DNA of 64,000 nt, from contig JACKQL020000011.1 in assembly GCA_018296165.2 (NCBI GenBank), positions 496,001-560,000 on the forward strand, given 5' to 3'. Positions 57,401 to 64,000 of this stretch are shown here, in pieces. A program made the position numbers and the translations under genes. The DNA comes from Termitomyces sp. T153 (taxonomy: Eukaryota; Basidiomycota; Agaricomycetes; Agaricales; Lyophyllaceae). Every line of letters starts with the position of its first letter. Within the stretch, counting starts at the first letter, position 1. The notes below the pieces were generated by a model. That model saw only the letters and a list, made by a program, of their open reading frames with translations, did no database searches and was not told where the DNA came from.

Positions 57401-59414
57401 CATCCACGTCAATGATCCGGTAGGGCTATGAGATAGATCCGTGTCAACGAAGATTTTGGAAAATTTTCGGAGAAGAATGGTTCGCCCCGTGGTTTATTAG
57501 TAGGTCAGGCACGCTGAGAAGAACACGAAGAACGACTTCAATCATCAGCCATCATCAGATATTGCAACACTCGTTGAGATCAATGTCGTCAGGTGTCCAC
57601 TGAACCCCATACGAACCCCTTTCAGGTTCAAACATGGATAAAAAAATTGGACTTGTGTCACCTGCCAATGTCTCTTTCTAGAGACTCTGTCAGTACGTAT
57701 ATTGCCATATCTAATTTAAACATTTGCATCTCCCAAACCCTTGTGGGTTAGAATAGGCCAGAAACAACTGATTTCACTTGCCAAATGAAATTTTGTCATC
57801 AAGAGTCGTTGAGATCTAAGTTGAGTGCCAACGGACAGCTAGAGACTCGCGAGACGGAAGAAAAACAAGAGAGAAGATCAAGAAAAGCCTCAAGTCTAAG
57901 AATCAAGAACGTTCTCCGCTGGCTTTGAATTTCTAAACAGTATGCAGTATGTGTAACCCAGATGCCCAATTCTCAAGAAAATCAACAATTTGAAAGACAG
58001 AAACTAACTGATCTCAGTAAGAACATAGAAGTAGAAGAGAGAACTCCCTTTAACCTCATGTCATTAAGTTTGTTCTGAACGGATGATGACTTTTTTTCCC
58101 TCCAATCATAATTCTCTTGTTGAGCCGCTGAGCCTCAAACTTTTCATTTTCAGAAAAAACTTTGTAGCCATCTACAGCACTGGTGAGATGGGGGATCAGG
58201 AAAGGGACAAGATTGATCATGCATTGTATAGTCCAGATGGCCTGAGTACTGTCAGTTATTGTACTTGGGTCAAGATATTGATGGGATGTGGGCAAACGGT
58301 TTTTTAACATAATCCTCATGAATGATCAGACTTTGTCATAATGAATACAGTAGTACGCCGAGTGTGAGCATAAAAAGAGGCTTCGTGATGTAAAGAAAAA
58401 AAAACGTGATGTAAGATGATGGGCTGGAATTCCATCAGACCCTTCTTTGCCATCGGACCCTAGTCAAATTTCAGTCAAAAGTGTGGCCCGAAACGTACTC
58501 TAGGATGATGCTGTGCTCAATTATTATGTTCAAAAATTTGTTCAATTGATTGGATGGGAAATTACCACTTCTCATCAGTAGTTTTTAACTATGACACCAT
58601 TATCATCTGAGCTAATGTTAAATTGCCCCATTGTGAGTTTTCAAAGTTCCACCATATCATGAGCTTCACTTATGTACAGTCAGTTGCCATCATGTTTATG
58701 GCAGACATTGAAACTTCAATATTTCAATCCTAAAAAGGCAGTTAGGCCTTTTAATCACGTGAACAAATTTGTGAACATGGTGTCAGGGGCAAGTGAGCTG
58801 AAAGTGATGATAAAACTTATGACCAAGGGGGAGTCACGTGCACAATATGTCATATCAGGATGGGTAGGTAGGTCGAGGCTTGAGCCGTTGATATTTTTTT
58901 GGAGGGTGATGGTACCCATCCAAAAATAGAAATTGTCTGGCAACAGCTTGCCATACAAAGTCGATTTTCAGGGTTGATTTCGCTCTCCCACAGCCCGGGC
59001 GCCGAACTTTAACTCAGGAATGATGGTAGGTACTCCATTTATGCTTACATCACTGTAACTCTCGCTAAACTCAATTAGTCGGAAATTGACAAATCAAACT
59101 TGGTTGTCAATGCAGATAATCATGTACTCTGTCCGTACTGCCATACACGCATTAATGTTGGAAAAGTTGGTCTACTGGCAGAAAGTACACAAAGGCAGCA
59201 AGAAATGCACTGAAAACTTGAAAAAAATGGAATAATGTTCAGACTATTGAAAAATCTCGAACTAAGGCAGCAAGCTTTTTTGCACCAAAAGCTCCTTGCA
59301 TTAAGTCTACAGTATCAGCACCGCCACCCATACAGTCAACTTCTCTTCACTGTGAACAACCCTACCAAACCTCATCACTGCTCCCTGCATTCATGTGCCC
59401 TGGAAAATGGCATC
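57401..59414. other. AT-rich intergenic region leading into transposon-rich sequence
   Basis: No gene recognised. The left part is the transporter upstream region. Further right are simple motifs (AGGTAGGTAGG at about 58863 and 59471) and A/T runs. CpG is scarce but still present, the last one I see being near 59414. Confidence 0.5.
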
Positions 59415-59759
59415 GAGAATAAGCTGGAATTTTCTGGTGATTCAATTACTCTATTTGGAATATTAGTCAGCAGGTAGGTAGGTAGGTCACCCATATAGCC
59501 CTTGAAAAAAATTTGACCCAATATGTTTTTTTCAAATTCCATTCCCCCCTTGCTTATGACAAGCAATATTACAATGGAAGACAAGGAGCACATGCTAATG
59601 ATGGCAGTACTGGGGGAGAAACTAGAAAGCTAGAGATAATAAGGGTTTAAAAAGGTAAAGAAGTAACAAGGACTAACTAGCATGTATATGTGGAAACAGT
59701 AAGCCACAGATGGTCAAAACCAGAACAGAGAAAGTAGAGTGAGGAATATGATACACTAC

Positions 59760-60790
59760 CTGAGGAAGAAAACAACTACACCCACTGACTGGAAGCTGGT
59801 GTTTGTCACATGGTCTGAGGGATTGGCTGAAGAGGCTAAACAATACCAGAAAACCTACAACAAGGAACTAGGGGAGAAGGAAAGAAGACATAAGCAGAGC
59901 TTTAGAGAATGTTAAGTTGACTACACCTCTGGAAAAGAGGGCTGAAAGGGCAAAATACCTGTTGAAGAAAGAAGTAGCTATGGCACTAATAACACAGTCA
60001 AATGGAAAGGCCCCAGACCTAGTCTGCATGCCAGCTGAACTGTACAAGGTCCTGAAAATGAGAAGTGACTACAAGAGAAAGAAGAGGACCCTGCCTTTTG
60101 ACATATTGAAAGCTCTTGAATGAGTAGATGAAAACATAGAATACAATGGAGTAGAGGGAGATATTAACTTCATGGAGGGCTGGACATGCCCTATATACAA
60201 GAAAAAAAGACACAGTCAGGATCAAGAACTACAGACCAATCACAGTCCTGAACTCAGATTATAAAAGTGCATGATTATCTATGAGAGTGTAAAAATATGA
60301 CATACTGAACTACTTCATATAAACAGTGATGGCTCTATAGGCATCTGCTGAGACAAATGGTTATAATAAATGGATTGATCAGCAAGCTATGAGTAACAAG
60401 AGGGGTAAGACAGGGGGACCTACTGTCATGCCTATTGTTCAACCTGGCAATTGAACCACTGGCAACAATGCTGCATGACTCAAACATCAAGGGCTTTAAT
60501 TTAAGATAAACAGAAACATCTTATCATGCTCCTGTTTGGTGGTGCAAAGCATCACCATCAAAGTTCAATATAAAAAAGACAGAGGTCATCACAATTGGGC
60601 CTGGTGAATATAGAAAGGAGGTTGTGAGAGCTAGAAAACTAGACCTGAGGGCTGCCTGGACAATTCCTGAGCAGATGGGGAGATGGTACATATCCTGGGG
60701 TGGATAGGCAACAAGGCAATTATGGGGCCCCATTCTAGAAAAAGAGGACATACTATTAATGCAGTGGGTAAAGTCACCTCAATAAAACAT
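59760..60790 (+). mobile_element. Remnant of a non-LTR (LINE-type) retrotransposon ORF2
   Basis: Broken + strand frames read like the linker and RT domain of a LINE ORF2: TTPLEKRAERAKYLL, then NGKAPDLVCMPAELYKVL (about 60000-60051), GWTCPIYKKKD and RIKNYRPITVLNSDYK (about 60178-60263), TRGVRQGDLLSCLLFNLAIEPLATMLH-like sequence (about 60395-60475, with stops), and FNIKKTEVITIGPGEY (about 60562-60609). Frameshifts, stops and a deletion remove the catalytic YADD region. Neither end nor a poly(A) tail is identifiable. Confidence 0.75.
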
Positions 60791-61333
60791 TATAAATATG
60801 TTTGTAGGGCTAATAACCTTCTGTATGACAAATAGTAAAATACAGGAGTAAATCCAGAGTCAAATTTTTTATTCTCTGACCCCACTACACCCTACCCCAC
60901 AGCATAGGGGGTATGGTATTGTCAGATTCTGGTGACCCTGGAGGCTCAGCTCAACTGGGTGAGTCCTTACTAAGCAGACATGATGTCCTGCACTTATAAC
61001 CTTGCATTCTAGGAAAGTCCAGACATCAGATTCTTGTGAGGATAGACTGGAGGAGTGGTCCAAGCAAGTTTGGAGAGGTTCAGGGAAGTCTAATACAAAG
61101 TGCAAATAAGGGTTGGGCTTGAGGGTTTATCAGGCACAAGTCTGGGGGCAGATACTGGGAGTGCAGGGCAATTGAGGGTCACACAAGCAATGGGAGTGGG
61201 ACTGGAGTTTGATGGGCAATCAGATGGTGTTGATGGGTTTTGGGGCTGAGCATAGGACAAGGTCCAGAGTGAGATAAGAATGTACAAGTTGTAAAGATAT
61301 GGACAGAGATATGCATGGCAATTGGAATGGAGT
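60791..61333. other. CpG-free non-coding sequence, nothing recognised
   Basis: No frame with coding character on either strand. Probably further decayed transposon sequence. Confidence 0.5.
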
Positions 61334-61463
61334 TATCTTGTCTTGCCTGCCTCAGTTTCCTTTTATATGTGCCTAATTTCCTTTCAGAGTGCCTAATTTC
61401 CTTTCAACTCTGAAAGGAAATTAGGCACACATAAAAGGAAACTGAGGCAGGCAAGACAAGATA
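61334..61463. repeat. Near-perfect hairpin: 56-bp arms, 18-bp spacer
   Basis: The left arm 61334-61389 is the reverse complement of the right arm 61408-61463 with one mismatch that I can see. The spacer repeats part of the arm (TGCCTAATTTCCTTTCA), so the left arm is followed by a partial direct copy of its own inner end. No frame or TIR-type dinucleotide termini are apparent. Confidence 0.92.
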
Positions 61464-61566
61464 GAGACAAGAACAAGATGGAATTGAGAGAGATACAAGA
61501 CTAGAGATATGAGACAGGGAACAGAGATGGAACCTGGGAAACAAGACATAACAGGATACAATTGTA

Positions 61567-61787
61567 CAGTGGCTTAAAAAACTGTCCCAATGTTTTATAC
61601 TTTTTGAAAGATGACATTGGCATGAAGGATTGGAAGTATTTAAAATTCTGGTTAAATCATGTAAAATACTATGGCATCATAGCTACAAATTGCATTTTAG
61701 TTTATGTAATTCAAATCAAAAGTGATGGAGTAATGGCCATTTTAAAATATTCACTCATTAGGACAGTTTTTTGAGCATCTCTAATTT
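61567..61787 (+). repeat. Left terminal inverted repeat of the Tc1/mariner element
   Basis: Starts CAGTGGCTTAAAAAACTGTC and pairs with the reverse complement of 62945-63165. The homology ends at about AATTT (61782-61786). Confidence 0.9.
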
Positions 61788-61926
61788 AGCAGGTTTATCC
61801 CTATTTTAGTCAGAAATTAAGAGTAAGTTGCATGTGGGAATATCAACAGAGTCATGTGACTATGTTTGGTTATATTTGGGAGTGGTTCAAGTTGGTTGAA
61901 CCACATCTTGACCTTCAACCACTATT

Positions 61927-62899
61927 ATGAAAGCTACTTCTCCTGCACAATGCTCTACTGTTGCTTCTCTCCTTGCTCAAGGGTATTCTCTGCATCAGAT
62001 TGAAGCTAAATCTGGTCTAGGGAAGTCTACTATTGGGAGGATTGGTAGAGAGTTGGAGGTAGACAAGGAAAACCATCCTGGAGGCCATCCAGCTAAGCTT
62101 ACTCCATGTGATAAACAGGCTATTGTTTGACAAATATTCATTGGGAGACTTGATACAGCTGTTCAGGCCACCTATTTCATCAACAACATCATTTTCAACC
62201 CTGTTTCTCCTCAGACTGTCCAGAATGTGCTGAAGGAGGAGGGGTATTGGTCTGCTACAAAGAGGAAAGTTCCTATTCTCAAAGCTAGACATTGGCAACT
62301 ATGACTGGGCTCAAAAGCATCAGAACTGGATTGTGGAGGACTGGAAAAGAGTATTGTGGACAGAAGAGACAAAGATTAACAGGATTGGGTCAGATGAAAA
62401 GCAGTATGTGTGGAAGCTATAAGGAAAAGGTATTTCAAACCAAACCACTACACCTACTGTAAAACATGGAGGAGGGAATAATCTCATGGTATGGGGCTGT
62501 ATGGGTTGGAATGGAGTAGGAAAGCTGGTAGAGGTGGTGGAGATCATGAATGCAGAGCACTGTGAAATTTTGAATGATGGAGCAAAGGAGAGCTTTGAAA
62601 AGTTGGAGATGGAGGAGGGTGCCCACTACATTCAACAAGACAATGATCCCAAACACAACTCCATGAGGGCTAACAAGTGGTTTGAAGACAACAACTTTGA
62701 TGTCCTCTGGTGGCCAGCCCAATCCCCTGATCTTAACCCTATTGAACACTTCTGGAAGTACTTCAAGAAGCAGCTTAGGCAGTTTGAAACACCTCTTCAT
62801 AGTGTGCATGAATTTTGGGAGAGGGTTGCAAAGGAGTGGGATGGAATACTAGCAGAAGTATGCCAAAAACTAATAGAAATTATGCCTAGAAGGATTTAA
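61927..62899 (+). pseudogene. Tc1/mariner transposase, broken
   Basis: The ATG at 61927 opens a frame with a paired helix-turn-helix N-terminus (SLLAQGYSLHQIEAKSG, GKSTIGRIGREL). It hits TGA at 62128, continues in the same frame to about 62300, then homology moves to another frame, stops again at TAA near 62419, and resumes to a TAA at 62897-62899. The second and third DDE acidic residues are visible in QQDNDPKH and in the SPDLNPIEH block. The first acidic position reads WTEETKI, where Asp is usual. It cannot encode an active enzyme. Confidence 0.88.
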
Positions 62900-62944
62900 G
62901 CAGTTATCAAGACAAATGGAGAACATACAAAGGACTAAATACTA

Positions 62945-63165
62945 AAATTAGAGATGCTAAAAAAACTGTTCCAATAAGTGAATATTTTAAAATAGCTGTT
63001 ACTCCATCAATTTTGATTTAAATTACATAAACTAAAATGCAATTTGTAGCTATGATGCCATAGTATTTTACATGATATAACCAGAATTTAAAATACTTCC
63101 AATCCTCCATGCCAATGTCATCTTTCAAAAAGTATAAAACATTGGGACAATTTTTTGAGCCACTG
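62945..63165 (-). repeat. Right terminal inverted repeat of the Tc1/mariner element
   Basis: Reverse complement of 61567-61787 with scattered substitutions; ends in GCCACTG next to a TA. Confidence 0.9.
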
Positions 63166-63167
63166 TA

Positions 63168-64000
63168 TTTATCTTGAGGTTGTGAGCTATGAAGAGCAAA
63201 TGGACAAACTCAAAGTCAATGTGTTAGAGCTCAGAAAAGTATTTGGAAAGGTTCAAGAATATATACAAAGCTTCTGATTGTTTTTTGAGGTTCTCTTGCA
63301 TGTGCTGAAGGTACTACACTCTGCAGTGCAGCCTCTAGAGTAGATGACTGCAGCAGCTGAGTTTGTAAGATAGCAATTGCTTTGTCAACAGCATCAGTTT
63401 CTTTTGCAGGCTCAAAACAGTATCAAGTTCCTTTTTCAAATGAGCAGGAGCATCTAGAATACAATGTGAGGTGAAATGATAAAATAGGCAGTGTCAGTTG
63501 GTCTTATATGCATGAATCAAAAGCTGGGCTTTATATTGCAAATCCCACTGAGAGTATAAGATATTGTGTGGTATACCAGAGTCATATAAAGTTTTATGCA
63601 TGATGTTCACTTGATCTTCCACTCCCTTTATAAGTCAACACTGTATCCATGTGCTGAGGTCATCCCTATGTTCCAGGCCAATAAAACAGGCCTGGGATGC
63701 TCCTTAACCTAGAACCACCATCAACCCTTCTGGAGTCCTGGTGTTTTTTAGGCATAGACAGTGTATTAAAACTTTTTCTCTTGTGCTTTGCAACTCTCTG
63801 AGCCCTCAAGCACTACTAGAACCTCTTCTGCTTATCTATCTTCCTCTCTGTGGGCCTCATGATGACTTTGAACTTGAGGCTATTGTCCAAGCCCCTCTGC
63901 CAGCAGTCCCAGTCCAGGTGGGACCTCAGAATGCTCAAACCCACTTCCAATACATTCTGACCTGAGAACCTTTATGGCAGTTGACTCCAGAACAATCAGA
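63168..64000. other. CpG-free non-coding sequence to the window edge, nothing recognised
   Basis: No convincing gene or repeat boundary. A 74-residue frame at 63741-63965 has ordinary composition but no recognisable motif and no splice context. Confidence 0.45.

Larger units (their letters stand above)
61567..63165 (+). mobile_element. Decayed Tc1/mariner-type DNA transposon with long terminal inverted repeats, 1599 bp
   Basis: Both ends read CAGTGGC inwards and are flanked by TA (61565-61566 and 63166-63167), the Tc1/mariner target duplication. Terminal inverted repeats of about 220 bp are roughly 94% alike by eye. The internal frame encodes a transposase with the typical helix-turn-helix head and the QQDNDPKHNS and WPAQSPDLNPIEH blocks of the DDE domain. 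Stops and a frameshift inactivate it. Confidence 0.92.

Noticed and set aside
63741..63965. 74-residue + strand frame near the right edge
   Set aside because: No motif or splice context, in CpG-free decayed DNA where chance frames are expected.

Overview
The window looks like nuclear DNA from a filamentous basidiomycete, most likely an Agaricomycete. The basis is gene structure: many 41-61 bp GT-AG introns (a few longer), several very small exons, mixed-strand tightly packed genes, and protein families typical of that class. I cannot place it to order. All exon models were derived by hand from splice signals and reading phase, without transcript data.

Layout. Bases 1-7554 hold a chromodomain Ty3/gypsy retrotransposon whose left end is outside the window. 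One in-frame TGA breaks it inside reverse transcriptase. Bases 7555-9275 are decayed sequence. Bases 9276-13572 hold a second retroelement of the tyrosine-recombinase (DIRS/Ngaro-like) order, with Gag, RT-RNase H and an overlapping recombinase frame, plus short direct repeats near both ends.

From 14.5 to 57.3 kb is a host gene block: a 1171-residue seven-helix membrane protein (-), a secreted S28 serine peptidase (+), a nucleoside hydrolase (-), a tetraspan protein ending in a PPPY motif (+), a secreted protein with a toxin-like C-terminal domain (+), an ankyrin protein (-), a decayed MLH3 remnant (+), RRN3 (-), complex I NDUFB9 (+), lipin/PAH1 (+), a disordered Ser/Ala-rich protein (+), an aminoglycoside-phosphotransferase-like kinase with a shortened core (+), MCM6 (-), a tyrosine phosphatase (+), VAC14 (-), an M28 metallopeptidase (+), a GH18 chitinase (-) and a sugar-porter MFS transporter (-). 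RRN3/NDUFB9, MCM6/phosphatase and VAC14/M28 are divergent pairs separated by 132, 179 and 58 bp. Lipin and VAC14 both act in phosphoinositide or phosphatidate metabolism, but I see no functional cluster. S28, M28, chitinase and the sugar transporter would suit a secreting, absorptive fungus.

Between 22.7 and 30.5 kb there are three diverged copies of the RRN3 3' end and its downstream flank, on both sides of other genes, next to the MLH3 remnant. This marks an old local rearrangement.

From about 59.4 kb to the right edge the sequence turns into dead transposon territory: a non-LTR RT remnant, a near-perfect 56-bp-arm hairpin, and a Tc1/mariner element with roughly 220-bp terminal inverted repeats and a broken transposase. 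I find no CpG dinucleotide in this last ~4.6 kb, which points to methylation-driven decay and a sharp chromatin boundary. I did not find a convincing wholly new system. The leads most worth checking are the CpG-free block, the hairpin, the RRN3/MLH3 rearrangement, the toxin-like secreted protein and the seven-helix protein.
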